From Sisyra terminalis (lineage: Eukaryota; Arthropoda; Insecta; Neuroptera; Sisyridae): a stretch of 64,000 nucleotides of DNA. Positions within the stretch are counted from its first letter, which is position 1; each line of letters opens with the position of its first letter. A program made the position numbers and the translations under genes. Below are positions 46,060 through 56,955 of this stretch, one piece after another. The stretch spans positions 43,224,630 to 43,288,629 of the forward strand of contig OY292274.1 of assembly GCA_958496175.1 (NCBI GenBank), read 5' to 3'. A model generated the notes under the pieces. It saw only the letters and a list, made by a program, of their open reading frames with translations. It was not told the DNA's origin and did not search any database.

Positions 46060-49000
46060 AATTTTTCAAATCTAAGCTTTGAGCTTTTTTCCAAATAATC
46101 TGTAAAAAAATAATAATAATTTCCCTTCGATTTTTTGAAATCAAGTTGAAGAGGAAATACTGTCTTATTTATGGATTTTTATTTAAAATATTTTTTTAAA
46201 TCCTTAAATTTCAATAAAACAACCGTTTACCATTTTCTACATCTAGTTTCAATTCTTACGAATATATATGTAGTTTAATACAATACCGACATTAAAAATA
46301 AATTATAATTTTTGAATTATATTTCCTTTATCAGTTACAATATAAGGAAACATAATTTAAATTTACCATGTTATTTTTTATATTAAATTTCCTTATTTTA
46401 ATTTATTTAAGGTATCTATAAATTTATTTACTCATTGATTTTCACTACTACGAATATACAGGTCTGAAACATATTTCAATTTCATGAATAAAAACTGTAT
46501 TTCCTTTTTGTTTTCTTGCTAAATGAATTTTATTCATATTGCTGCTCTTAAACTTATAAATTAAGGAGAGCAGACAATTTTGCATATTGGCTTTTAAATT
46601 TCGTTTTGAAAAGCAAAAAAAAAATGAAACTACAAAATTGTATACATAAACGATAATGCTCTCATGCTCCTCATATTGTGTTAATGTTTTGTTAACATTT
46701 AAATTTTGGCTTACATTATAGTTTGGATTGAATATCATTATTATTATAAGGATAGTAAATTTGAATTTCATTACTATATATATTCTAGAATTGCATGATT
46801 GAACACCCATCAAATAGGCATTAGTCCAGTCAATTAAAGCTTAAAAATATAGTAGGAACATTATGACGGAGAGCTAAATTTTCGATTTTAGGAATGTATT
46901 TGCATAGTGTAATTGAGAGGTACATATTATATTAGTAGATATTGCGCAAAAACGAAAAAGTAAAGGAATTATATAGGGCAGCATATCATACGGATTTTTT
47001 TTTGTTTCCTGATTCCCATCACAAAAAACTCTACCCAAAAAATTTCGAATCTAAAAAAATTAATATAATTCACAACAATTGTCCATATGTATGTAAAATT
47101 TGTGATTAATAAGAAAATTATCTCTGTTTAATTATTTTGCCAACAAAATCAAACGCCGTGCCAGTTCTTTTGACAATAATTAATTCTGTTTTATCAATTT
47201 TATTAAGACTTTAATCTCGCTTTTCTTCAGTGGAATATGGTTTTATTCCACTACAGTAGATAGACTGCAATGGTACCAGTATTTGAATAGTCTACATAAA
47301 TTAGAGGAATAATATTTCTACTTTCCGTTGATGCTCTCGAATATTCTACTTGTGTATTGGACTCTGAACTGAACTTTGCTCAATATATAAAGATAGTAAA
47401 AACCAAATTATTGATTTGTACTAACATCATCTACCTATTCTTAAGCAGGCTATCCAAGTTGTCTATCTACAACAATATATGGCTATATATAAAAGAACAC
47501 TTAGATCAGTAATAACATATACATTTTATTTATTCGAAAAATCAGCATTCGCTTTTAACGTATTGTTATGTCGTGTAAACTGTAGGGCCTATTTTTACTA
47601 ATCCTAAACTGATTTTTTTGGTTCATAACCTTTTGCGGCAAAAATGGTCGCAAAACTTGCGTAAATTATGAGATGTAATTTACAACGTTTTACAGAAAGT
47701 ACAAAACATCTGGCAAAATACAAAGTTCAGGATATGCATAAAAAACAAAAATTTCTACTACTAGATTTATATATCCAGATCATTACAAAATTTTTTTTAC
47801 CAAATACGTAAGTAACCGTAGTCAGCTTATTAGAAGCAACGGTGTCTACATTCTCAAAAACTTAAACAAAAATGCTAGCATATAAAGATAAACATATTCT
47901 TCTTACAAATTAAACATCAAATTATATTCGGAGTTTTCTAAATATTGCAATATTGTTTATCAACAATGAAAACAATAATAATAGTATTATTCTAAGATTA
48001 AACATAATTTGATCCTGGATCAGAATTCATGAACGCTGGTTAGGTGGTATTAACTAGGTACATCACACTAATAATAAATGTAGTTTATTTTATTATTTGA
48101 CTTAAGTGTTTTTTTTTTAAATTCTTTTGATTATTCATAATTTTCTAACAATTTAATAGCCACATATAAAGCTTTGCCTATTTCAAAAAAAATTTCATTG
48201 AAACTTATGAAGTGGTTCCAAAAATACAATGTTTTTAAAAATTAAAATACAATTTTTCTACACATAGGTGACATAGGTTGTATCCACTTTAACACTTTAA
48301 GACAAGCAACTAACAAAATCACAAAATTTTAATATCGTAAGTTTTTCGCTTCATTATTTGAATTTTCTTAGATTTTGGTAATAGATTTCTCAATATTTCA
48401 GACCATATTACGAAATTATAATCACAATAACATAATTTCACTAATCATAAGTTCTCATTAATCGATACCGATTAATCGTCGTATTCCTACTGTTACTAAT
48501 AATCTGGTTTAAATAAAATATAATTTGCACCAAACCATCAAATTAATAATATTCGTTGACATACCCATAATTCATAAAATATAATCATCACAATCGAATG
48601 CATTACATTATAAATTACAGACAGTAATTTCATTTCTATTTCCCGCGTCTGCCACACAAGATGATTTCATAAAATCTATTTAAAATATTTTGCTTTTCCA
48701 ATTTTCGAATATTTCACATCAATAATTAAAATGTATTCATTCGATGTAACGAATTTTATTTTGATTGAAAAATACTTTTGTTTAATTAATTAATATCACA
48801 ATTAATATTATATAATGCAATCGATTTGGTAAAATAATTGATGAACATTTTTGGTTAGGTTTTGTTGTAATTTGTTAAATTAAAATATATTTTTTATGAG
48901 TTTTGCTGAATTGAGTATTGAGATATGTTAACAGTTGTGCGTTATTGCATTCGATTTAGTTAATTACATGATATTTTACGGCAAAGATAACGAGAGAGGA

Positions 49001-50068
49001 AATGTGTGCGAATGACTTGGATAATTGCAGTGTAAACATGGAAATCTATGCTAATGAGTTATAGACAGTAGGTAGATGGAAAAGAGTATTGCACATTTGC
49101 CCGATTGGTACTAACAGCGTTCCTCCTATCTGACGGGTAATATGGGATGTGAAGATGCCAAAAATCGGCCAGATGGATGTACCTATCTAGTTGCTATCGC
49201 TTCTGCACACATCTATATTTTATAGGTTTGTGTGAGCCTATTTAGCGTCATAACATAGAACGCCTTTGTGTTTCGATTAACTACCTATTACAAACACTGA
49301 CACATGTTGAACCCCAAACGCTTGGCAGCCTCCACCAGAAAGACAGACATTACATACCTGTCACGTTCCTGAATATTACATAATGTTGCAGTATCTGATG
49401 GTGGGAATGGGAAAAGTCGGGGTTGGGTTCGGGTATATTCAAGTTCTAAGGGAACCTTGTTCGAAGGCGTAAACGTGCGGTTCTTGTATCGCTGGTGTAC
49501 GTTAAATACATTCACATCCACATACCTGTTACGATTTACAAAGTCAAGCTCATCCCTCTATATTATTATAATAATAATAAGAGCGGTTTGCCGGAGCTTT
49601 GTCGTCATTCCGCCACCTTTATCGTCACCACCACCTTCAACTTCTACTCCAATTCCATGTTGTCGCGGCCTTATCTTTTGGAAATCCCATTATCTATGCC
49701 TTATATAATTTTCATTTAAATTAAGAATTAAGGTATCACGATGGAAATTTCTGTCGAAGTTTCAAACCGAATCAAATATCTTTGATCTTGCTTCATTTTT
49801 GTCAATTCATTCATTTTTATCAAACGCATTTAATTAAGTGTGTAATGCATCAAACAAAAATGAATAAATAACTTTATTTTTTCTTAAATACAAATATTTC
49901 ATAGCTCTACTATTTAACAGAGACGTAGTATTTTGCACAATTTATTACAAATTAGGATTGGTTAAAGGGATTCAGATTTATTTTTTAGTTAGTAACACAT
50001 AAGTGTGTCCGTCAGTTTAAAAAAAGAATAATCTATTTTTACCAGTATACGAGTAGTTGTATTGCATA
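46060..50068. other. AT-rich non-coding stretch with a GC-richer block (49000-49700)
   Basis: The longest frame is 121 codons on the minus strand (46448-46813). It has a hydrophobic start and AT-biased residues (I, F, N, K) and no domain, so I regard it as chance. A perfect 9-bp hairpin lies at 47230-47252. The unique GC-richer block at 49000-49700 has frames on both strands and in two plus phases, with no domain in any, and could be regulatory. Confidence 0.45.
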
Positions 50069-50069
50069 A

Positions 50070-51288
50070 TAGGAGAGACCAGGGTTAGTTGACCAATTTT
50101 TAGCCTAAGCTAGTGGTTCTGAACCAAGGTTTAATCGAAACCCAGGAATTCGGTGAGTCAGTCTCGCAGGTTCGACGGGTTCTTCATGGTTTCGTTCATT
50201 TTGTGCATTTATCTATAAATATGTACCTAGGTTTTGGATTTGAAAAAGTCATAACTTATTTTTCCAATTAAGAAGGGTTCGGTGAATGCGCAAATGAAAT
50301 TAGGGAGGTCAGCACCTCCAATGACCTCCAACAAGGATAAGAACCATTTGTTTAAATTATGACAATTGTTTTAATTTTTATGATTATTTGAAGAAAACTA
50401 CTGAAAAAGTAAAAAAAATATTACGCTATTGAAATTCAACATTTAGACCAATATTTCCCATAGTAAATTTAACACCCTTGATATTACAGAACACGAAAAA
50501 TTAGTCAATCATCCTGGTATTGGAAGTAGTATAACTGTGTATTAGGGGCAGGTTGACCTAAATAGTAGTAAATATTAAAATTTAAAACATAAAGAGCAAA
50601 AACAGTTACATTCGAGTAATTAAAAATTGATACTTTACTCCATTTTTTATAATTTTCTAAATTTAATTGCTATGTAATGAATAATCAAATTTTCATACTA
50701 AAGATTGTTATATTTTTAACAAATTAATTTTACATTTTTTCGACACATGGGACCTCAATTTTACCTCGATTGATATATGGAAATCGTGCTTATCTAAGGG
50801 TTAAAAAATAAGTTTGCTTTGACTATAGGTTTCACAAATTAAATAATATATTTAGCGCATTCTATAACTAATAAGTCCCAAAATAAATAAGTCATCAATA
50901 ACCATCCACAAACGATATTTTTTTCTTTTTCTCGTTGTCGGACCATAACAAAAGTACTGAATCAAAAATAAGGCTATGAAATACAAAATTATTGCCTTGA
51001 ATGAATTAAATCCTACAAATGAATTAAATCTCCAGTAACATTACAAAAATTGAAGGTATCGCAACAAAAAATGAGATATAGCAAAAAAAATATACTTATA
51101 TGCGTTATTAATTAAAATGCAAGCACAGATTTTTTATCATGTGTGATAGTAATGTTACCATCTGTATAATTAAAAAGACCACCAAGACGGAGTTTTGGCC
51201 TAAGTTAGATTTCGTTACACTTGTATCACAAATTATTGATAAAGTTAGCCTACCTATCCATATTGGTAACCAACCCCGGTCTCTCTTA
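50070..51288. mobile_element. TA-flanked element with terminal inverted repeats
   Basis: The left end after TA reads GGAGAGACCAGGGTTAGTTG and then ACCAAT. The reverse complement of the right end after TA reads AGAGAGACCGGGGTTGGTTA and then CCAAT. The arms agree over about 25 bp, and TA lies at both outer edges (50070-50071 and 51287-51288), as for elements that duplicate a TA target. Total length is about 1.2 kb. GGGGCAGGTTGACCTAAATA near 50546 and TTGGCCTAAGTTAGATTTCG at 51195-51214 echo the ends. I find no transposase frame, so it is non-autonomous or decayed. A second element lies inside its left part. Confidence 0.68.
50111..50350. mobile_element. hAT-like MITE nested in the TA-flanked element
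   Basis: The left end reads TAGTGGTTCTGAACCAAGG and the reverse complement of the right end reads CAAATGGTTCTTATCCTTG. hAT ends commonly read CAG.GGTTCT.AACC. The 240-bp interior includes 'cttcatggtttcgttcattttgt' and 'ggaggtcagcacctccaatgacctcc', which holds a small inverted word. There is no frame. The flanking 8-bp words do not match convincingly, which leaves the exact borders open. Confidence 0.5.
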
Positions 51289-51435
51289 CTTCTAAAAAAA
51301 GCATATTAAGAATACAAGATTTAAGTTATTCATGTGTACTTTTACTACTAACCCTGTTGTTTAAGTCCTTGTCTTTTTAAATACAATAATTAAATTGTGG
51401 GCAATAAGGACGAAGCTTCTTGTGGAATCTTATTT

Positions 51436-51488
51436 ATTTTATCGCCAACGTTTCGTCAGTTATTTCTGACTTCTTCAGGGCTCAAAAT
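51436..51488 (-). ncRNA. Hammerhead ribozyme-like motif, left arm
   Basis: This is the mirror copy of the motif in the right arm, read on the minus strand. It is identical across stem I, the CUGAAGA core, stem II, GAAAC and the stem I return. Transcription of either strand across the element would therefore contain one motif in active orientation and one in antisense. In a full-length transcript the arms would pair with each other, competing with ribozyme folding. Confidence 0.58.
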
Positions 51489-51735
51489 TTAAAAATTACT
51501 CCACAAATGTCATAAAATTAGCTGTAAAATGACCCAACTGGTAGAACAACAGACCAAGAATACAATTTGGTATTGATAAATAAAAAATTGTTTAAAAAAC
51601 ATTATTGAAAAAACACAAACACACAATTTAAACAATTTTTTATTTATCAATACCAAATTATATTCTTGGTCTGTTGTTCTACCAGTTGGGTCATTTTACA
51701 GCTTATTTTTATGACATTTGTGGAGTAATTTTTAA

Positions 51736-51788
51736 ATTTTGAGCCCTGAAGAAGTCAGAAATAACTGACGAAACGTTGGCGATAAAAT
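51736..51788 (+). ncRNA. Hammerhead ribozyme-like motif, right arm
   Basis: Read as RNA, stem I 5' strand is AUUUUGAGCC (51736-51745). Core CUGAAGA is at 51746-51752. One extra A is at 51753. Stem II is GUCAG at 51754-51758 paired with CUGAC at 51765-51769 around loop AAAUAA. GAAAC is at 51770-51774, and GUU at 51775-51777. Stem I 3' strand is GGCGAUAAAAU (51778-51788), pairing GGC with GCC and AAAAU with AUUUU around an internal loop. Stem III is only the palindrome ACGU, which in known compact hammerheads works by pairing two molecules. Predicted cleavage is after U51777. The extra A between the core and stem II departs from the textbook form. Self-cleavage is inferred, not shown. Confidence 0.6.
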
Positions 51789-51849
51789 AAATAAGATTTC
51801 ACAAGAAGGTTCGTCCTTATTGCCCACAATTTAATTATTATATTTTACT

Positions 51850-53230
51850 ACTAACTTTGCTATTAATAATTGTGGAATCGTATCATATAAAATAAAAGAG
51901 TACAATTGAAGAAAAGTTTTAATAAAATTGGCTAAAAAATACTACCTATATTCATCATTTTGAAAAAGTATGCAAAAAAGAAAAAACGCAACCAACAGTT
52001 ACCATTCTTATGCATTAAGTATTCTAGTTGCATTTTAATGCAATTTTTAAGAAATGTAAGCTGGACATAACACTAATTAAAAAATGTTTAATACTAATGT
52101 CTACCATAACATCATTATACAGAATGCTTTTTATTTATGGATAAGGGCGAAAGTTTTCAAAAGTTTTAAAAATCTTGAGAAACCCATGCATGAAGCTAAA
52201 ATAAGTTATATATTTTCTTCTTAATAGATGCAAGATGATTGATATTTTTAAGAGATAAGATCAATATCCTTGGAACGTCATGGGAAATCATCGCGGTGAA
52301 ATTTTCATTCGAGCGACAGAAATATTTGACTTTTTTGACAAGATAATTTTTTATTTTTCAACTATTTTTTTATCCGTTTTAGAAAATTTATCTCAATTTT
52401 TTTTTGAATTATTGATATATGGGGAGATAGGTTTTTTCCCCAATGCAAACAAATACCTGCACATTTTTATTTCGGTGAAAATGTAAGGATAATGCTCCAG
52501 TCTTGTCGCAGTGCCATCCGTCTCTCACCTCTCGGATGGTATTCTTAATAATTTTATTTCATACGTTTCACATTTACGTTGTGATAAAAGCTCAGAAAAT
52601 TTCGTCTTGTCTTTCATGAAACACAAAAGATGATATATTCAAATACAGATGGATGTATCACACATCATCGTCCTTTTCTTACAAAAACATACATCTTCAC
52701 GTGTTCCTATATACTTCATTTCAAAGTAGATATTTATGCCGTTTCATTCCTCTATAGATAAAGTGTCACAAAATCGCATTATCCTCGAAAAGAAAAATAA
52801 GAAAGATAAAAAAAAATTGTAAAATGAACAACCACTAGGTAAAAACTCGATCTTTCCCCCAATTTTATTTTCTTAATATCTCTTGCGTGGAAATGAATGA
52901 AGGTGATTCTCAAGTTAATAAAAACACGAAAGCTGTGAGGACGAGTTTTGCAGCAAAACAAGATCAAATATTTTCATATTAAAGCGAATACAAACGTACA
53001 CAAGAACGACCGACGTAACTTGTTACGTTTTACTGCGTTTTCGAGGCTGAATGACTGCTCCATAGAGAGATCGCAATAAATGAACAAATTTTACTTTCCC
53101 CATTTGAAACAAAGATCCAAAAAAAGACCTCGGGTTCTCTCACGAGTATTTAAAACTGATGAGTTAAATGTTATTTATTCTGCATATATTTGATTTCGAG
53201 ATTGTAAAATGAAAATCCTTATAAAAAAGA
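51850..53230. other. Non-coding stretch with a GC-richer part
   Basis: I see no gene. The part at 52480-53150 is GC-richer and unique-looking. The 62- and 68-codon frames (52280-52486 plus, 52779-52967 minus) are rich in F, I and K and have no domain. Confidence 0.45.
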
Positions 53231-53235
53231 TTTTT

Positions 53236-53390
53236 ACTGTCGTTATTTACCGTTACAACGGTTTTTAGCGACTCTAGAAATAATAATAGAAATCTATAAA
53301 TCAAGAAATATCAAAAATTTGCTCTCTACGAGATTCAAACACCAAAACACCTACCAGTTTTGGAACGATCACCTTGACTATTCGGAAGAA
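53236..53390 (-). mobile_element. tRNA-derived SINE, copy 4 (degraded)
   Basis: The minus strand gives a decayed head ('ccgaatagtcaaggtgatcg' then TTCCAAAACTGGTAGGTG), a mutated box B (TTTGAATCTCG) and the family body 'gatatttcttgatttatag'. The tail 'cgttgtaacggtaaataacg' is recognisable. It lacks a clear head start and target duplication, and is the most diverged of the five copies. Confidence 0.68.
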
Positions 53391-54980
53391 TTTTTGTTTA
53401 TAACTCTGATTGTTAAAATAGGTATTTAAGTTATATTTCATAAAAAACAAACTTGTTAAGATTTAAATCTCCGAATAAATTTGGAATTAAAGATGGCCCT
53501 TTAATTATTTAGTCATTATGGACCATCACATCGTTGAAAACATTTTTTTTTTTTTTGATATCTTATAACAATTTGGAAAACTATTGTCTTTTTCAATTAA
53601 AATCCATTGCAAAAATCGATTTCATATAATTTTTTTCATTTGAGTAACTGACTTTATGGTTCAGTGTATATGTGGGTAATTCTCATGAAATATCGAATAA
53701 TTTCAGAATTTGATGAGAATTAATATACAGAAAATAGTCATTAACTTTTCTTTGGGTGTGTATTGCACACCTAACGTACGTGGAGTATTTGAAACTACAC
53801 ATATTAAATTTTTAAGACAAAGAGATTGGTAGAATAATTACAAGTTGCGTGCAAGCATACAAATAATAAATAGATTTATACAAAAAACCAGAAAACAATG
53901 TGGCTACTAATGGGAGTGGGTACTTATTTACACACACGTACAAATTATACTACTTTGGTGTAAGTGATACATTTCAAGTATGTTGAAATTAACGTTATAA
54001 CTTAGACGATGTTAAATGATACATAAACCAAACTTATAACATTCAATTTAAGATTCAAAATAAACCAAAGGCAGCTAACACTGGAGCCGCTTCTAAAATC
54101 GGGTAGTTACTGCAACTGTTCCGGGTACCGCGCTTTTAGCAGCCTCATTTTGACCAAAAACATATGTATTTTTACTCCACGAAGTGGTAAATTAGTAAAT
54201 TAGGAAGTAGTTACTTTAAAATTTTTAATTTCATTAAAATATTTTAACATTTAACAAGTACTTAAAATTTATCAAAATTATCAAACAATTAAATTTGACA
54301 CGTTTCTTGTATATCTGTCCAGGTGAAACTTTGTAATTGATTGCAAACTAACTTTTCATCAAGCAACTTTAAATTTAGAGCAAACAAGAAAATGTTGAGA
54401 AAATAAAAGGAAAACTAATTTTTTCATCAGTATTTATAATCAATTGCAAATTTTCACCCTTACATTTTAATAAAAAGAAAAAATTAATAATTGAAATATT
54501 TTTTAATATACTTCATTTTTAAAACAAACTAATATTAGTAAATAATTTCTCTAAGCCTCATGAAACATAAACCAACACAGGTATTTTACTTTTCACGGAT
54601 AATTTTCAAAATTGTCTATGGTGAGTTTTTGATAGCTGTTATCATTTACATATAAGTATGTGGTTTTTCGCGAATTGCGCGTTAGTTTGGTTAATAAAAT
54701 TGCAGTAAATCGAAAATGGTCATCCTAATAAAATAAAAAGAGTACGTGTTCCATAAATTTTACGTGTTATACTCCCATAAACAAACATCATAAAACTATT
54801 AATCACCGTAATTGATTTATATTCTAATTATTTACCTTACATTGGTAATACAAAAAAGCTTACAAATTATTTTCACCGAATTCTTAATAAAATACTTAAT
54901 AAAATTAATGAATTTTAGAAACAAGTAACTAGAAGAAGGCTAGAATTTAAATACGAAATAAATAAGAATCGCAGGTACCT
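53391..54980. other. AT-rich non-coding stretch
   Basis: I see no supported feature. A short GC-richer word group at 54070-54150 (GGAGCCGCTTCTAAAATCGG) is isolated. Confidence 0.5.
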
Positions 54981-54984
54981 ATAT

Positions 54985-55580
54985 TATTTTTTATTTATTT
55001 AGTTTAGATTTTCAGAAGATGAAAATGATTGTGCTTCACACTGCATTCTCAGGGCTTATTGTGTTCCTGGGTCACTATTTGAGATCCTCTAGTTGAGCAT
55101 ATCTTACCAACTGACGTCCCAGTATTTTGCGACTATTTTGGTTCCAAGGATTGTTATTTCTAGTTTCTTATGTCTCTATTTATACAGAGCGCATTCCCAC
55201 AAAACGAGAGAATCAATTTAATCCCCTCTCTGATAGAATCTTCTCATAAGATCACCAACATTTTTTTCCAATTGTATGCAGATTTCTTTGCAGTTCACAG
55301 GAGCCAGTTATTAGACTTGTTATCACTATGCATTGTTTTCTTCTGGGACAGAGTATTTACTGATAAGGTACTAAGACAATTTTCCCATCAGCTATTTACT
55401 GTGTTTTTTCCAGTGGTTTTCTTCCATTTTGCGCCATGAATTTTGTAAGCCAATTCTTTGGTGGCATTTTGCATTTGCCGATGTTATGATACCAAGCACA
55501 GCATATAGGTCTGTGAATAGTCTTATATCTTTAGCGGACAAGGGTTGGGTTGCCACAATACAGCTTGACCTATTTTTCAC
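54985..55580 (-). pseudogene. LINE 3' fragment with RNase H-like segment
   Basis: The minus strand starts with DIRLFTDLYAVLGIITS (around 55530-55480), which resembles the RNase H strand of non-LTR elements (I.I.TDSQAAL.A). It is followed by KCHQRI, where those proteins have C...L. Later pieces from about 55130 read WDVSW and, in a shifted frame, ALRMQCEAQSFSS, then an AT-rich tail with 'aaataaataaaaaataa' at 54984-55005 that looks like a polyadenylation region. The whole would be the end of a 5'-truncated jockey-type element. Two frames of 62 codons (minus) and 89 codons (plus, 55170-55439) overlap. The plus frame is a shadow. The identification rests on one good motif and the tail, so it is moderate. 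Confidence 0.45.
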
Positions 55581-55817
55581 AACGCGCCTAAAAATTTGTA
55601 ACTTCTAATAGGTTACAAATATTGAATTACTTACCTATAATCAAAATTACACAATTTAAACAGCAAAGTTCAAATGTCACCATGATAATGCCTATATGGG
55701 GTATATAGCAAGGATAGCATAGCTAAAGCTAAGCTTAATAAGCGGAATCCTGTCACGTACTAGTTGTAGTATATATTTAGACAGTTTTGGAACGATCTAT
55801 TTTCGTATTCGGATTTA

Positions 55818-56480
55818 TAAATGATTTTTTTTTCTTTTTTATTATTAATTAAAGGAATTGAGCACTGTGTGCTCCTCGCCTTAGTTATTACAACTCAAAA
55901 CAAATAAATGAAAAGAAAAGAAAAGTAACAACATAAAAAGGAAAATATATAAAGAATTAAACAAAATACAAACAAAAAAAAATACAATACATAGAAGAAA
56001 AGAGAGAGCTCTATTCTATCGGCGTTTTGACCAATGTCAAATAAAAACCATTTTTATCATAAACTTTACTTAAAAATCGACAACTATTATAAAATTGGAC
56101 TAGAGTTTGGTAGTTTTCAGTTGTGAAAGGTTAATAACACAACTATGAAACAAGGTCAGATTATATATTTATGTGCTTATAAATGTACTAGGGTCCATTC
56201 GTTTTAATCTTTTGTATGAAGGAGCTTGCAAAACCTTCGCAGCTACTTTGTTAGAATGCTCGTCAATCCTTTGCGAATACTTTTGACCTTGCTTTTTTGA
56301 ACAGCTTAGTACTGGGTCAATCCTCGCCCGACCCCCAAGATGAATCTGAGAATGGCAGTCTGTCGTCTCTGGATCAATTCAACATTCGATGGTTTTGCGG
56401 AGGCCCACAAATGTGCCCCATACGCCCATGTTGGTCTAAAAATCGCTTTGTAAATCATGACCTCCAATGAATTTATTTAA
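55818..56480 (-). mobile_element. 5'-truncated jockey-like LINE, 3' end with poly(A)
   Basis: On the minus strand from about 56478 the frame reads VMIYKAIFRPTWAYGAHLWA, SAKPSNVELIQRRQTAILRF, then ILGVGRGLTQ. This is a close fit to the reverse transcriptase thumb of jockey-group elements (YK...RP.W.YG..LW..AK.SN...IQ..Q). A decayed stretch follows with KVKSIRKGL and KLLHTKD-like pieces, corresponding to K..TI...I and VLQAPSYKRLKR. The element then runs through a 3' untranslated part and ends at 55818 with CTAAGGCGAGGAGCACACAG, TGCTCAATTCCTT and an A-rich tail. Few stops interrupt the first 60 codons, so this is the youngest LINE copy in the window. Truncation at the 5' side is typical of LINE insertion. 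Confidence 0.82.
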
Positions 56481-56774
56481 AATAAGAAATTAGCAGTTAT
56501 TTATCGCCTATTTTTTATCAATTTTCAAAACTGTATATTGTACATATTGTGGACATTTAGAATGCCAGTTTTTATAATTATTAGTGTAACATTAATCGCA
56601 CTTTAAGCAACTTTACTTTTCTTTTCTCAAAATTCCTTTTTAAAAAAACTTGGGGAGAAAATCTAATTCAGGACTCCGCAAACAAGTATTAAAATGCCAC
56701 AGTTAATTGTAAAAAATATATGTTTTAATACCTATAAAATGCATAATGTAATTATCAATAAGTAGCAGAGTATT

Positions 56775-56943
56775 TGTGCTTTTTTTAATTACGTTACCTT
56801 ATAACAACTAAGGTCTTTATAGACTCTTAGGTTAATAGAAATCCGTAGTCGAGAAATATCGAAAATTTGCTCGATACGAGATTCGAACCCAACACGTACC
56901 ATCTTTGGAGCGGTCACTTTAACCACTCGGTCACCAGTGGGCT
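56775..56943 (-). mobile_element. tRNA-derived SINE, copy 5
   Basis: The minus strand gives a head CCCACTGGTGACCGAGTGG, 'ttaaagtgaccgctccaaag', box B GGGTTCGAATC, and body 'tcgatatttctcgactacgg'. The 'cctaagagtctataaagacc' segment and an A-run tail follow. Flanks ATTTGTGCTT (56770-56779) and ATTTGAGCTT (56946-56955) differ at one position and probably represent the target duplication. It is intermediate in age between copies 2 and 4. Confidence 0.8.
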
Positions 56944-56955
56944 TCATTTGAGCTT

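Larger units (their letters stand above)
51379..51845. mobile_element. 467-bp foldback element with inverted hammerhead-bearing arms
   Basis: The arms 51379-51596 and 51627-51845 are reverse complements over about 218 bp with only a handful of differences and one or two single-base indels. They are separated by a 30-bp spacer. Outer edges read AATAATTAAATTGTGGGCAA on the left and its mirror on the right. Each arm includes CCTGAAGAAGTCAGAAATAA and CTGACGAAACGTTGG. That word pattern, CTGA.GA plus stem plus GAAAC, is the hammerhead core found in terminal repeats of Penelope-like elements (established for that group). No protein frame is present. The simplest reading is two terminal repeats of a Penelope-type element joined head to head, or a non-autonomous derivative. 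The near-identity of the arms implies recent formation or ongoing gene conversion. Confidence 0.8.

Noticed and set aside
46448..46813. 121-codon minus-strand frame
   Set aside because: It is the second-longest frame, but the residues are those of AT-rich DNA (I, N, F, K), there is no domain, and no start or splice evidence exists.
47230..47252. Perfect 9-bp hairpin
   Set aside because: Short, isolated and not followed by a T run or any gene. Hairpins of this size are expected by chance.
55170..55439. 89-codon plus-strand frame
   Set aside because: It lies antisense to a LINE remnant whose motif is on the minus strand, so it is a shadow.
55740..55800. Sixth SINE copy
   Set aside because: Only 'cagttttggaacgatc' matches the family, with no box B or body.
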